A stretch of DNA of 64,000 bases from the NCBI GenBank assembly GCA_030645355.1, contig JAUSNJ010000086.1, positions 1 through 64,000 on the forward strand. The letters run 5' to 3'. Of this stretch, positions 40,632 to 50,099 are shown piece after piece (the first letter of the stretch is position 1; every line of letters starts with the position of its first letter). Both the position numbers and the translations under genes were made by a program. The stretch comes from Rhodoferax sp. GTDB taxonomy: Bacteria; Pseudomonadota; Gammaproteobacteria; Burkholderiales; Burkholderiaceae_C. Below the pieces are notes generated by a model. That model worked only from the letters and a program-made list of their open reading frames with translations, ran no database searches and had not been told where the DNA came from.

Positions 40632-42672
40632 ACCCTCTAGGCAGGGTCGCGTACAGTTTCTCGAAGTCTTCTGCCGCCAGACCCGGCGAACACAAAAACC
40701 CCTGAAATGCTTCGCAGTGCAGTCCTTGCAGAAAGTCGCGTTGCGCATCGGTCTCAACGCCTTCAGCCACCACGGACAGCTTGAGAGCCTGCGCCATCGC
40801 GATGGTGGCACCGACAATCGCACGGTCGCCTTCATCCGCCGGTAAACCCATGACAAAGGCCCGGTCGATCTTCAGCTTGGAAATGGGAAATTTCTTCAGG
40901 TAGGCCAGGCTGGAGTATCCGGTGCCAAAGTCGTCAATCGCCAGGCTCACGCCCAAGGCTGCCAGTGCGTGCAGGCGGGCCAGGGTTTCATTGATGTCCT
41001 TGATCAGGATGGACTCCGTCAGCTCCAGCTCCAGCAGCGACGGGTCCAGACCCGCGTCGCCGATGGCGCTGGCGACACGTTCGACAAAATCACCCTGCTG
41101 AAACTGCAGCGCCGAGACGTTGACCGACACCACCACCGGCCGACCCGCCGTCTGCCAGACCACGGCCTGGCGGACCGCCTCGTTCATCACCCAATTGCCA
41201 ATGGTGATGATGAACCCGGACTCTTCGGCCAGCGGAATAAACGTGGCTGGCGACACATTGCCCAGCTCGGCATCGCGCCAGCGGATCAGTGCCTCCACCC
41301 CCAGCAGGCGCCCGTCACACAATGCGATCTGCGGCTGGTAGTGCAATCGGAACAAGCCCTGCTCCATCGCCAGGCGCATCGCATGGTCCATCTTGACCCG
41401 TGACAGCAGGTCCACATTCATCTGCGGCTGGTAGAAACGGAAATTGCCGCGCCCGCGCTCCTTGACCCGAAACATGGCGGTATCGGCGCACTGGATCAGC
41501 GTGTCCAGCGTGCGACCATCTTCCGGGTACATGGCCACACCAATACTGCAACCCAGTGAAAAGTTGACGGCATCGAGCACGAAGGCCTGGCCCAGTTTTT
41601 CCAGGATGCGACGGGCCACAATTTCGGCACCAAAGGCATCGGCTTCCTGCAGGAACGCAATGAATTCATCGCCGCCCACCCGGCAAAGCGTATCGACCTC
41701 CCGCAGGGTCTGCTGGATGCGCGAAGAGGCCTCTATCAACACCCGGTCACCAAAAGCATGGCCCAGGGAATCGTTGATGTTCTTGAAGCGGTCCAGGTCA
41801 ATGAACATCACGGCAAAGGTTGACCCGTTGCGCTGGGCCGCGCGCAACGCGACGGCTACCCGCTGGCCCAACAACAGACGATTGGGCAGGCCTGTCAGCA
41901 CATCGGTGTAGGCCAGGGCCTCGATGCGCTTTTGTGCGTCCAGGCGTTCTGTCAGATCGCGAAACGAGTACACCCGTCCGAGCACGGTGCCGCGGCTGAT
42001 CTGCGGCAGCGTGACGCGCTCCAGCATACGCCCCGAACGCAGCAGCAGCACGTCAGTGCACTCCATCTTGGGGTCTTCGGCAATCACGTGCAAGCGATCC
42101 TGGTAGGCCGCCTCGTCTTGCACGCAGGCCGTCATATGGGCAAACAATACCGCGTCGTCACGGCTTTCCAGCAGGTCCGTGGGAATGTTCCATAGCTCGA
42201 CAAATCGCCGGTTGTAGTGCCGCACCACGCCCGCCACGTCGACGACCAGAACGCCGTCGCCGGTGGACTCCAGTGTGGCCCGCAGTTCGGCCATGCGGGT
42301 TTCCAGTTGCGCTTCCGCATGGCGCTGCTGTCGCAGGTCGCGCAGCCCCACCAGGTACACCGGTTCCTGGGGGTTGAGCCAGACACGGCTGACCTTGCGC
42401 TCCACCGGTATAGCGACGCCATCCGCACAGCGCAACAGGGATTCCGACAGGATGTTGTCGGCCAACCCGGCGGCCACGTCTTCCCAGAAAAACAGGTCCT
42501 CCGGCGAACTGGTCATTTCGACCACAGGTTTGTTCAGAAAATCAGCAGGGTCCAGACCCACGAGACTGGCAAACACCTGGTTGGCTGCGCAGATGCGCAG
42601 GGTCTTGGGGTCTACCAGGCAGACCGCCTCGATCATCGCATTCAGCAGGGGTCCGCAGCTCTCTGGGGTCAT
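40630..42672 (-). CDS. PAS-PAS-GGDEF-EAL cyclic-di-GMP enzyme
   Basis: A cytoplasmic 680-aa signalling protein. Two PAS-like domains cover about residues 8-125 and 130-245. A GGDEF domain with intact GGDEF near residue 331 is followed by an EAL domain with GVEALIRW near 458, DDFGTGYSSL and EGVET. Both catalytic motifs look complete, so it may make and break cyclic-di-GMP, with one activity dominating. It has no membrane segment; the PAS domains would sense a ligand or redox state. The start overlaps the HD-GYP stop (ATGA), so the two are translationally coupled. Confidence 0.92.
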   Translation of the reverse strand: MTPESCGPLLNAMIEAVCLVDPKTLRICAANQVFASLVGLDPADFLNKPVVEMTSSPEDLFFWEDVAAGLADNILSESLLRCADGVAIPVERKVSRVWLNPQEPVYLVGLRDLRQQRHAEAQLETRMAELRATLESTGDGVLVVDVAGVVRHYNRRFVELWNIPTDLLESRDDAVLFAHMTACVQDEAAYQDRLHVIAEDPKMECTDVLLLRSGRMLERVTLPQISRGTVLGRVYSFRDLTERLDAQKRIEALAYTDVLTGLPNRLLLGQRVAVALRAAQRNGSTFAVMFIDLDRFKNINDSLGHAFGDRVLIEASSRIQQTLREVDTLCRVGGDEFIAFLQEADAFGAEIVARRILEKLGQAFVLDAVNFSLGCSIGVAMYPEDGRTLDTLIQCADTAMFRVKERGRGNFRFYQPQMNVDLLSRVKMDHAMRLAMEQGLFRLHYQPQIALCDGRLLGVEALIRWRDAELGNVSPATFIPLAEESGFIITIGNWVMNEAVRQAVVWQTAGRPVVVSVNVSALQFQQGDFVERVASAIGDAGLDPSLLELELTESILIKDINETLARLHALAALGVSLAIDDFGTGYSSLAYLKKFPISKLKIDRAFVMGLPADEGDRAIVGATIAMAQALKLSVVAEGVETDAQRDFLQGLHCEAFQGFLCSPGLAAEDFEKLYATLPRG

Positions 42673-43973
42673 GCAAGCGCGCCCATCTGCGAGTCCACCA
42701 GCCGTTCATAGAAATAGCTGACCCGCTGGCGCGGGGCTAAAAAGTCCATGGCTGCACTGGGCAGCCCGGCGGGCTTGAGACTGCGACGGATGCCGACCTG
42801 GGGCGTGTGCTCCAGATCAAGAATAAGGGCTTCGTGTTTGGACACACCCGATTCGTGCACGATGACACGGGGTTTCAAGGGCCGCGAGGAGTTGACCGAC
42901 ACCACCATCGCATAACGGTCGTCGATCAGCTGCACTACCGACCCGGGCGGGTAGACACCCATCATGCGGATGAACGCACTCAGTGCGGTCGAGTCAAAAC
43001 GCGTCTTCAACTGGGCGAAGATCAGGGAGAGCGACTCATGGGGTGTCATGGCTGCGGCCGGGCGCGTGGGATTGCACAGGTTGTCGTAGCGGTTCACCAG
43101 CGCGAGGATGCGGGCACCGACCACCATGGACTCACCCTTGGCCCGCAACGGGAAACCGCTGCCGTCTGCCAGTTCGTGGTGCTGCGCGATCGCCATCAAG
43201 GCGCCTTTGGGCAGCTCCATGGCTCGCCCAACCTGCACGCTCTGCGCCACATGCTCCTGGTACAGCTTGTACTCCGCGGTGGAGAAATTCTCTTCCAGCC
43301 AGCGCACCCGATCGGGCAACTGCGCCTTGCCCACATCGTGCAGAAACGCGGCCATGCCCAGTTCCACCAGCTCGGACTCCTGCAGACCCATGGCCTTGCC
43401 CAGCAGCAGCGACACCACGGTGACATTGACAGGGTGCATGGAGGACTTGTCGCCCGCGGCCTCGGTCAGCAAGCGGATGGCGGATTCGCCTTCCATCAGC
43501 ATTTCACCGACAAATCCGCTGACCATGGCGTGGCAGTGCTCGGCTGCAGCCTTGGGATGTGAGGGAATCAGCTCCAGCGTCTTGCGGTACTGCCGCACGG
43601 CCTCGCCAAATCGGCGCTCGCACACAACCAGCGTGCGTTGTTGTAAAGACAGTTGTTCCGCGCGCTCCTTGCGCTGCAAGGCTTCACGCTGCGCAGCCTG
43701 GGCACGCGCCTGCGCGCGCTCCTGAGCCAATGCATCCGCTTGCGGGCTGGCAGCGGGGGCCACCTCTGAAGGATCCGGATCACTCCTGGCGGTGTTGACG
43801 CGCACCTGGTCCAGGCCCAGACTGCGAATGGTGTCGATCTGCTTGCTCGAAGAAATCTTGAAACTACCAGTGGGAAATGGATGGGCCAGCCAACCGACAT
43901 CCAGTTCCACGAACATGCCAATCCTCAGCGAATTACTGTCTACCATCACGACACTATCGTCTTTTTCCTTCAT
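42669..43973 (-). CDS. HD-GYP domain cyclic-di-GMP phosphodiesterase
   Basis: A 434-aa protein with an N-terminal DUF3391-type domain (RIGMFVELDVGWLAHPF), a long Ala/Gln/Arg-rich coiled coil, and an HD-GYP domain. The metal motif FLHDVGK lies near residue 210 and HHELADGSGFP near 263-273. The last motif reads GFP in place of GYP, a tolerated variant in related proteins, so activity is likely but not certain. First gene of a two-gene unit with the GGDEF-EAL gene. Confidence 0.9.
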   Translation of the reverse strand: MKEKDDSVVMVDSNSLRIGMFVELDVGWLAHPFPTGSFKISSSKQIDTIRSLGLDQVRVNTARSDPDPSEVAPAASPQADALAQERAQARAQAAQREALQRKERAEQLSLQQRTLVVCERRFGEAVRQYRKTLELIPSHPKAAAEHCHAMVSGFVGEMLMEGESAIRLLTEAAGDKSSMHPVNVTVVSLLLGKAMGLQESELVELGMAAFLHDVGKAQLPDRVRWLEENFSTAEYKLYQEHVAQSVQVGRAMELPKGALMAIAQHHELADGSGFPLRAKGESMVVGARILALVNRYDNLCNPTRPAAAMTPHESLSLIFAQLKTRFDSTALSAFIRMMGVYPPGSVVQLIDDRYAMVVSVNSSRPLKPRVIVHESGVSKHEALILDLEHTPQVGIRRSLKPAGLPSAAMDFLAPRQRVSYFYERLVDSQMGALA

Positions 43974-44127
43974 GGGCTTTCTTTCTTCGATTCACACAAC
44001 CCACCGCTACACACTAGCGCCTCCAACCTGGCTTGACGCAAGCATACCGCAGGATTTTGACTGTTCAGTCAAGATGTTACGCAATTTATATGCCCGCGGA
44101 CTCCCATAAACAAGTTAGTTTCGGCAC

Positions 44128-44155
44128 AAAAAAACCTGCCGAAGCAGGTTTTTTT
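44128..44155. terminator. bidirectional rho-independent terminator
   Basis: A stem AACCTGC/GCAGGTT with a four-base CGAA loop, flanked by a run of seven A on the left and seven T on the right, so it works on both strands. It lies 33 bases after the phaB stop and closes the phaC-phaA-phaB unit. Confidence 0.92.
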
Positions 44156-44188
44156 GTAACAAGGTGACGAAGCGCCGTCACCGGGGTC

Positions 44189-44926
44189 TTAACCCATGTG
44201 CAAGCCACCGTTGACGGAGAACTCGGCACCGGTTGCATAACCACCTTCATCCGACGCCAACCACGCAATGATGGAGGCAATCTCGCCGGGCTCACCCAGG
44301 CGCTTGACAGGCACTGTTGCGATGATTTTATCCAACACTTCCTGGCGAATGGCCTTGACCATATCCGTGCCGATATAACCGGGGCTCACGGTGTTGACCG
44401 TCACGCCCTTGGTCGCCATTTCCTGCGCCAACGCCATCGAAAAACCATGCATACCGGCCTTGGCGGCCGAATAGTTGGTCTGCCCTGCCTGGCCCTTGAC
44501 GCCGTTAACCGATGAGATGTTGATGATGCGGCCCCAGCCCTTTTCCACCATGTCACCGACCACTTGCTTGGTCACGTTGAACATACTGTTCAGGTTGGTT
44601 TCGATCACGGCATCCCAGTCTTCGCGGGTCATCTTCAGGAACATACGGTCCTTGGTGATGCCGGCGTTGTTGACCAGCACGTCGATGCTGCCGTGTTCGG
44701 CCTTGCTCTTGGAAAAGGCTTCCACGGTGGAGTCCCAATTGCCCACATTGCCCACGGATGCATGAAACGTGAAGCCCAGTGCGGCCTGCTCGGCAATCCA
44801 TTTGGCGTGGTCACGGGTCGGGCCGCAACCGGCGATGACCTTGAAACCTTCTTTGTGCAGACGCTGGCAGATGGCGGTACCGATGCCACCCATGCCGCCG
44901 GTCACATATGCTACTTTTTGACTCAT
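44189..44926 (-). CDS. phaB: acetoacetyl-CoA reductase
   Basis: A 245-aa NADPH-type short-chain dehydrogenase making (R)-3-hydroxybutyryl-CoA. It has the TGGMGGIGTAIC cofactor loop, NNAGI, catalytic Ser in INISSV, and YSAAK (Tyr152, Lys156). The sequence around GYIGTDMVKAIRQEV is typical of PhaB. Start at 44926 with a GGAGAG ribosome site; the longer frame has no support. Third gene of the phaC-phaA-phaB operon, followed by a strong terminator. Confidence 0.95.
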   Translation of the reverse strand: MSQKVAYVTGGMGGIGTAICQRLHKEGFKVIAGCGPTRDHAKWIAEQAALGFTFHASVGNVGNWDSTVEAFSKSKAEHGSIDVLVNNAGITKDRMFLKMTREDWDAVIETNLNSMFNVTKQVVGDMVEKGWGRIINISSVNGVKGQAGQTNYSAAKAGMHGFSMALAQEMATKGVTVNTVSPGYIGTDMVKAIRQEVLDKIIATVPVKRLGEPGEIASIIAWLASDEGGYATGAEFSVNGGLHMG

Positions 44927-44969
44927 TTTTCTCTCCTCTTTGGTTTTACACGCTACAAAATCAGTTTGA

Positions 44970-46148
44970 CTATCGCTCAATGGTCAGGGCCACGCCCATG
45001 CCGCCACCGATGCACAGGCTGGCAATGCCCTTCTTGGCGCCACGGCGCTGCATCTCGTGCAGCAGCGTGACCAGGATACGGCAACCGGACGCGCCGATGG
45101 GGTGACCAATCGCAATGGCGCCGCCATTGACGTTGACCTTGGACGTATCCCAGCCCATCTCGTTGTTGACGGCGCAGGCCTGGGCGGCAAAGGCTTCGTT
45201 GATTTCCAACAGGTCCAGATCCTGTGGCTTCCAGCCGGCGCGCTCCAGCGCCTTGCGGGACGCGGACACCGGGCCCATGCCCATCAGCGCGGGATCCAGG
45301 CCACTGGTAGCAAAGCTGGCAATGCGGCCCATGGGCGTCAAGCCCAGGGCGGCCGCCTTCTTGGCGGTCATCACCATCACCGCGGCGGCGCCGTCGTTGA
45401 TGCCCGAGGCGTTGCCGGCGGTCACGCCACCGGCCTTGTCAAACGCGGGGCGCAGACCGGCCAGAGCTTCGGCATTGGACTTGCGGTTGATGAACTCATC
45501 GGCTGCGAAGACGATGGGATCACCCTTCTTCTGGGCGATGCTGAAGGGCACGATTTCGTCGACAAACTTGCCGGCGTCCTGTGCGGCAGCCGCCTTTTGC
45601 TGGCTGGCCAGCGCCAATGCGTCCTGCATGTCGCGGGTAATGCTGTAGGCCTTGGCCACGTTCTCGGCGGTGATGCCCATGTGGTACTGGTTGTAGACGT
45701 CCCACAGGCCGTCGACGATCATGGAGTCGGTCATCTTCCAGTCGCCCATGCGCTGGCCATCGCGGCTACCCAACAGCACGTGCGGTGCGGCGCTCATGTT
45801 TTCCTGACCACCGGCAATCACGATCTCGCTGTCACCATAGGCTACGGCTTGCGCAGCCAGCATCACGGCCTTCAAGCCCGAGCCGCAAACGGCATTGATG
45901 GTCAGTCCCGGTGTTTCCTTGGCCAGGCCGCTCTTGATGACGGACTGGCGTGCCGGGTTTTGACCCGAACCGGCAGCCAGCACCTGGCCCAAAATCACTT
46001 CATTGATCTGGTCCGCCGCCAAGCCGGTGCGGGCCAGCAGCGCCTTGATGACGGCAGCGCCCAGTTCAGGCGCGGCGGTCTTGGCCAGCGTGCCGCCAAA
46101 TTTGCCGACGGCGGTGCGGGCGGCTGAAACGATAACGATGTCTTCCAT
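44970..46148 (-). CDS. phaA: acetyl-CoA acetyltransferase (beta-ketothiolase)
   Basis: A 392-aa thiolase condensing two acetyl-CoA to acetoacetyl-CoA. Cys88 in NAVCGSG is the acyl acceptor, GHPIGASGCR and CIGGGMG hold the second catalytic His and Cys, and the N-terminus IVSAARTAVGKFGG is typical. It lies 36 bases after phaC and 43 bases before phaB, so it belongs to the PHB operon. A ribosome site GGAAGAG precedes the ATG. Confidence 0.95.
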   Translation of the reverse strand: MEDIVIVSAARTAVGKFGGTLAKTAAPELGAAVIKALLARTGLAADQINEVILGQVLAAGSGQNPARQSVIKSGLAKETPGLTINAVCGSGLKAVMLAAQAVAYGDSEIVIAGGQENMSAAPHVLLGSRDGQRMGDWKMTDSMIVDGLWDVYNQYHMGITAENVAKAYSITRDMQDALALASQQKAAAAQDAGKFVDEIVPFSIAQKKGDPIVFAADEFINRKSNAEALAGLRPAFDKAGGVTAGNASGINDGAAAVMVMTAKKAAALGLTPMGRIASFATSGLDPALMGMGPVSASRKALERAGWKPQDLDLLEINEAFAAQACAVNNEMGWDTSKVNVNGGAIAIGHPIGASGCRILVTLLHEMQRRGAKKGIASLCIGGGMGVALTIER

Positions 46149-46184
46149 TTTTTCTCTTCCTTCAGTGGGTCAAAATAAGAATGA

Positions 46185-47906
46185 TCAGGCCTTGGCCTTG
46201 ACGTAGCTGCCAGGGGCCGGCTGCGTGGCCTTGTACTTGCCTTTGCCATAGGTCTTGGGTGCAGCAATCTGCTTTCCGGCGTGGCTCTTGAGCCAGGCTG
46301 CCCAGTCGGTCCACCAACTGCCGGGGTACTCGGTGGCGCCTTCGAGCCAGGCGGCTTGCGTCTTGGGCAGCTTGCCATCGGCGCGAATCCAGTGGCTGCG
46401 TTTTTTCTTCTCGGGCGGGTTGATCACACCGGCAATGTGTCCGGAGGCGCCCATGACAAAGCGCTTCTTGCCCGGCAACACCTGCGTGGAGGCATAGGCA
46501 CCGCCGATGGGCACGATATGGTCTTCACGCGAGCCGTAGATGTAAACCGGCATGTCAACCTTGTTCAGGTCAACCTTCTCGCCACAAACCGTGGCTTTGC
46601 CTGGTTTGACCAAGTTGTTTTCTAGATAGGTGTTGCGCAAGTACCAGGCGTAGTAAGGGCCAGGCAGGTTGGTGCTGTCAGAGTTCCAGTACAGCAGGTC
46701 GAACGGCGGCGGGGTTTCGCCCTTGAGGTAGTTGCCCACCACGTAGTTCCAGACCAGGTCGTTGGGGCGCAAGAAGCTGAAGGTGCTGGCTAGGTCCTGG
46801 CCCTTCATCAGACCGCCCTTGCCCATTTCCTTTTCGCGGTACTGCACGAACGCTTCGTCAATGAAGACGTCCAGAATGCCGGTGTCGGTGAAGTCCAACA
46901 GGCTGGTCAAAAACGTGGCACTGGCCACAGGCTTCTCGCCGCGCGCGGCCAGCACGGCCAGCGCCGTGCCCAGCATGGTTCCGCCGACACAGAAGCCCAA
47001 TGCGTTGATGGTCGGCGAGCCGGAAATCTCGCGGGTCACGGCAATGGCCTTGATGACGGCCTGCTCAATGTAGTCGTCCCAGGTAGCCGTGGCCATGGAT
47101 GCATCGGGGTTGCGCCAGCTCACGACAAAGGTGCGGTGCCCCTGCGCCACGGCGTAGCGCACCAGCGAGTTTTCGGGCTGCAAGTCCAGAATGTAGAACT
47201 TGTTGATGCAGGGCGGCACCAGCAGGAAGGGCTTTTCATAGACCTTGGCAGTCAGCGGCTTGTATTCGATCAGCTGGAAAAATGCGTTCTCGAACACCAC
47301 GGCGCCTTCGGTGGTGGCCACATTCTTGCCGACCTCGAACAGGCTTTCGTCCGTCATGGATACGTGGCCCTGGCGCAGGTCGTGCACCAGGTTTTGCATG
47401 CCCTTGGCGATGCTCTCGCCCTTGGTTTCAATGGCTTTCTTCTGCGCCTCGGCATTGAAGGCCAGGAAATTGCTGGGGGCGGCGGCGGCCATCCACTGCT
47501 CGACGGCAAAACGGATGCGGCTGCGCGTCTTGGCATCCGCCTCCACGGCATCGGCCAGGCCCATCATGGTGCGGGCATTGAGCAGGTAAACCGCAGCCGA
47601 ATACGCCGCCACCGGGTTGCTGCCCCAGGCCTCGCCTGAAAAACGCTTGTCGGCCGTGCTGGGGGCGGAAAACCCGTGGCTGAACATGCCCACGGCGTCC
47701 TGCAGATACTGCTGTTGCAGGGCCTGCAACTTGTCAGGCGCAAAACGAATGTCAGGCTGTTTGGCGCCAACGCCCGGAAGGCTGCCACCAATGGCGCCCA
47801 AGTCCATACCCTGGAACGACTGCACCGCCTTACTCCAGTTTTCTGTCATGGACTGCTGAAACTGCTGAGAGGCCTGGGTCCAGAATTCGGGAGCGTTTTG
47901 CGTCAC
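46185..47906 (-). CDS. phaC: class I poly(3-hydroxyalkanoate) synthase
   Basis: A 573-aa granule-associated polymerase of the usual class I length. The lipase-like box GFCVGGT carries the nucleophile Cys306. VSWRNPDASMATATWDDY, VYIYGSREDHIVP with the catalytic Asp/His region, and GHIAGVINPP complete the family picture. It starts with GTG (47906), preceded by AAGGTGAC. It heads the PHB operon and is divergent from a small membrane-protein gene. Confidence 0.95.
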   Translation of the reverse strand: MTQNAPEFWTQASQQFQQSMTENWSKAVQSFQGMDLGAIGGSLPGVGAKQPDIRFAPDKLQALQQQYLQDAVGMFSHGFSAPSTADKRFSGEAWGSNPVAAYSAAVYLLNARTMMGLADAVEADAKTRSRIRFAVEQWMAAAAPSNFLAFNAEAQKKAIETKGESIAKGMQNLVHDLRQGHVSMTDESLFEVGKNVATTEGAVVFENAFFQLIEYKPLTAKVYEKPFLLVPPCINKFYILDLQPENSLVRYAVAQGHRTFVVSWRNPDASMATATWDDYIEQAVIKAIAVTREISGSPTINALGFCVGGTMLGTALAVLAARGEKPVASATFLTSLLDFTDTGILDVFIDEAFVQYREKEMGKGGLMKGQDLASTFSFLRPNDLVWNYVVGNYLKGETPPPFDLLYWNSDSTNLPGPYYAWYLRNTYLENNLVKPGKATVCGEKVDLNKVDMPVYIYGSREDHIVPIGGAYASTQVLPGKKRFVMGASGHIAGVINPPEKKKRSHWIRADGKLPKTQAAWLEGATEYPGSWWTDWAAWLKSHAGKQIAAPKTYGKGKYKATQPAPGSYVKAKA

Positions 47907-48002
47907 ACTGTCACCTTTTCAATCGTTGGTCTTCGAGTAGGCCCTAGTATCTCAGCATACGCCCTACGATTCCCTGACATGTGGTAAATACCTCGTGACC
48001 CT

Positions 48003-48275
48003 ATGTACATCATTCCCATAGCCTGGCTGTATGTGGCCGTCATGATGAGCGTGGCCGAAGCCACCGCCACCAACGGCTCCCTGCTCGGGGCCATCATCAC
48101 ACTGGTCCTGTATGGCCTGCTGCCTGTGGGGCTGATCCTGTACTTCATGGGAGCGCCCGGGCGCAAGCGCGCCATCCGGGCCCGCGAGGCGGCTGAGCTG
48201 CACGCCTCACACCCTCCAGATGCAGGCGGCCTGGCGCCCACTGACGCGGTCCCGCCGGTGGGAAAAGAACCGTAG
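48003..48275 (+). CDS. small two-helix membrane protein
   Basis: A 90-aa protein with hydrophobic helices at about residues 2-19 and 28-48, then a basic, proline-rich tail. No function is known to me; short proteins of this build are common and conserved in Burkholderiales. The 3' end overlaps the convergent pgeF gene by 69 bases, which may mean its true stop or expression deserves a check. It diverges from phaC across a 96-base spacer. Confidence 0.65.
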   Translation: MYIIPIAWLYVAVMMSVAEATATNGSLLGAIITLVLYGLLPVGLILYFMGAPGRKRAIRAREAAELHASHPPDAGGLAPTDAVPPVGKEP

Positions 48276-49004
48276 CGGATTGCCAACAGTGCACCAGGGC
48301 GGGCTGCCGTCGTTGCCAAATACCTGCATGATGCCCAACTGCGACAGGCGCTGGCGCGCCAGCGCCGGCAAGTCCGCCAACCACTTGTCACCGGGCAGCG
48401 GCAGGAAGCATTCCGAAGCCTGGGGCGAGACACGGACGAACGCATCCCGCACATCTGCGCCCACCTCAAATGCCTGCGGTCCAATGCAAGGTCCCAGCCA
48501 CGCTATCAATTCAATAGCTGATTGTTCATATTCCACGAGGGCTGGAGGCCTGAATCGTTCAACGGCTCGTTCCACTACGCCGATGCCAGCCACGCCCGCC
48601 AGCCCGCGCCATCCGGCGTGCACCGCCGCCACCTGGGTGCCCTGCGTATCGCACAACAGAAGGGGCAGACAGTCAGCCACCATGATGGTGCAGGCCAGGC
48701 CGCTCGCCCGCGTGCAGGCGCCATCGGCCTGCGCACCATCGAAAGTGTCCGGCGCCAGTTCCAGTATCTCGGAGCCATGGACCTGGTTCAGAAACACCGG
48801 ACGGACCGCCAGGGTCTGTTGCAGGATGGCGCGGTTGCGCTGCACGTGCGCCGCACCATCGCCTACATGTGAACCCAGATTCAGACTGTCATAGGGCGCA
48901 GCCGAGACGCCGCCGACACGCGTGGTGCACAGTGCGCGCACATTTGCCGGTGCGGGCCAATCGGGTATCAGGCAATCGGCCGGATCAAGTGGGGGACGGG
49001 TCAT
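48207..49004 (-). CDS. pgeF: polyphenol oxidase / laccase-domain protein (peptidoglycan editing factor)
   Basis: A 265-aa protein of the YfiH family. The metal-site residues are His76 in NQVHGSE, Cys112 in VADCLPLLL and His129 in AVHAGWRG. The family corrects wrongly built peptidoglycan precursors and shows phenol or purine activity in vitro. Residues ~153-168 (PPALVEYEQSAIELIA) are encoded by an R3 repeat in frame, between VERAVERF and WLGPCIG, in a region that is a short connection in relatives. Confidence 0.88.
   Translation of the reverse strand: MTRPPLDPADCLIPDWPAPANVRALCTTRVGGVSAAPYDSLNLGSHVGDGAAHVQRNRAILQQTLAVRPVFLNQVHGSEILELAPDTFDGAQADGACTRASGLACTIMVADCLPLLLCDTQGTQVAAVHAGWRGLAGVAGIGVVERAVERFRPPALVEYEQSAIELIAWLGPCIGPQAFEVGADVRDAFVRVSPQASECFLPLPGDKWLADLPALARQRLSQLGIMQVFGNDGSPPWCTVGNPLRFFSHRRDRVSGRQAACIWRV
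48503..48550 (-). repeat. R3 repeat inside pgeF
   Basis: A 48-bp element with CTATCAATTCAATAGCTG and CCACGAGGGCTGGAGGCC on the plus strand. In frame with the host gene and in the same frame as the cbiB copies. Confidence 0.75.
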
Positions 49005-49078
49005 GCAAACAAGGATAAACCAAGCCCGTTACCATTGATCCCTGTACCGACCCCTCACCCGCCCTGGAGCTCCACACC

Positions 49079-49381
49079 ATGATTCTCGAACTCGCTGACA
49101 TCCGCATCCACCCCGGCCAGAACGCCGCCTTTGAAGAAGGCATCCAGCGTGGTCTGGCCACCGTCATCGGCAGTGCCAAAGGCTTTCAGGGCTACAAGGT
49201 CAACCGCGGCATCGAGAGCACCGAGCGCTACATCCTGCAGATTTTCTGGGACACGCTGGAAGACCACACCGTGGGTTTTCGCCAGTCCGATGCCTTCACC
49301 CAATGGCGCGCCATTGTGGGTCCGTTCTTTGCCGGCCCACCGGTAGTCGAGCACTTTGACCTGGTCGCCAAATCCGCCTGA
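49079..49381 (+). CDS. antibiotic biosynthesis monooxygenase (ABM) domain protein
   Basis: A 100-aa single-domain protein with the ferredoxin-like ABM pattern: ADIRIHPGQNAAFEEGI at the start, GFQGYKVNRGIE in the middle, and FWDTLEDHTVGFRQSDAF, ending with VVEHFDLVA. Small ABM proteins are quinol or haem monooxygenases or have unknown roles. CTGGAGC lies just before the ATG. It is 17 bases upstream of the FAH-family gene, so the pair may be co-transcribed. Confidence 0.8.
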   Translation: MILELADIRIHPGQNAAFEEGIQRGLATVIGSAKGFQGYKVNRGIESTERYILQIFWDTLEDHTVGFRQSDAFTQWRAIVGPFFAGPPVVEHFDLVAKSA

Positions 49382-49398
49382 CTGAAAAGGAAAGCACC

Positions 49399-50094
49399 AT
49401 GTCCTACGTCTTCGCCCCCGCAGCCCCCGTCTGCGTGCCCGTTGTCGGCCAGGCCCCGCGCTTCCCGGTGCATCGCATCTACTGCGTCGGTCGCAATTAC
49501 GTCGACCACGCGCTGGAGATGGGCGGCACCGGCCGCGAGGCGCCGTTCTTCTTCATGAAACCCGCCGATGCCGTGCTGGTGGCCGAGCCCGGCCAGACCG
49601 TGGCCATGCCCTACCCCAGCCTCACCCACAACCTGCACCACGAGATCGAGCTGGTCGTGGCCATCGGTGTGGGGGGTACCAACATCCGAGCCGCCGAGGC
49701 AGCCAAGCACATTTATGGCTACGCCGTGGGCCTGGACATGACGCGGCGCGACCTGCAAAACGACATGAAAAAGCAGGGCCGTCCCTGGAGTATTGGCAAA
49801 GGTTTTGACAACTCTGCCCCCATAGGCGCCATCACCCCGGCGGCACAGGTGCCGGACATCACCAGCGCCGCCATCCACCTGCAGGTCAATGGCCAGGACC
49901 GCCAGCGCAGCACGGTTGCCAAGCTGATCTGGAACATTGCGGAAACCATTGAGCAACTGTCCGCCGCCTGGACGTTGCAGCCGGGCGACCTGATCTTCAC
50001 CGGCACCCCCGAAGGAGTAGGCGCCGTGGTGCGGGGCGACACACTGGTGGGTGGCATTGACGGGCTGCAGACGATCCAGGTTCGCGTGGAGTAA
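49399..50094 (+). CDS. fumarylacetoacetate hydrolase family protein (fumarylpyruvate hydrolase-like)
   Basis: A 231-aa FAH-superfamily hydrolase. Metal ligands lie in the HHEIELVVAIG segment, with IYCVGRNYVDHALEMG at the N-terminus and FTGTPEGVGAVVRGD near the C-terminus, the usual C-C bond hydrolase signatures. The size and N-terminal region fit the fumarylpyruvate or acylpyruvate hydrolase subgroup. The exact substrate is not shown. It is followed five bases later by the thioesterase-like gene. Confidence 0.88.
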   Translation: MSYVFAPAAPVCVPVVGQAPRFPVHRIYCVGRNYVDHALEMGGTGREAPFFFMKPADAVLVAEPGQTVAMPYPSLTHNLHHEIELVVAIGVGGTNIRAAEAAKHIYGYAVGLDMTRRDLQNDMKKQGRPWSIGKGFDNSAPIGAITPAAQVPDITSAAIHLQVNGQDRQRSTVAKLIWNIAETIEQLSAAWTLQPGDLIFTGTPEGVGAVVRGDTLVGGIDGLQTIQVRVE

Positions 50095-50099
50095 TACCC

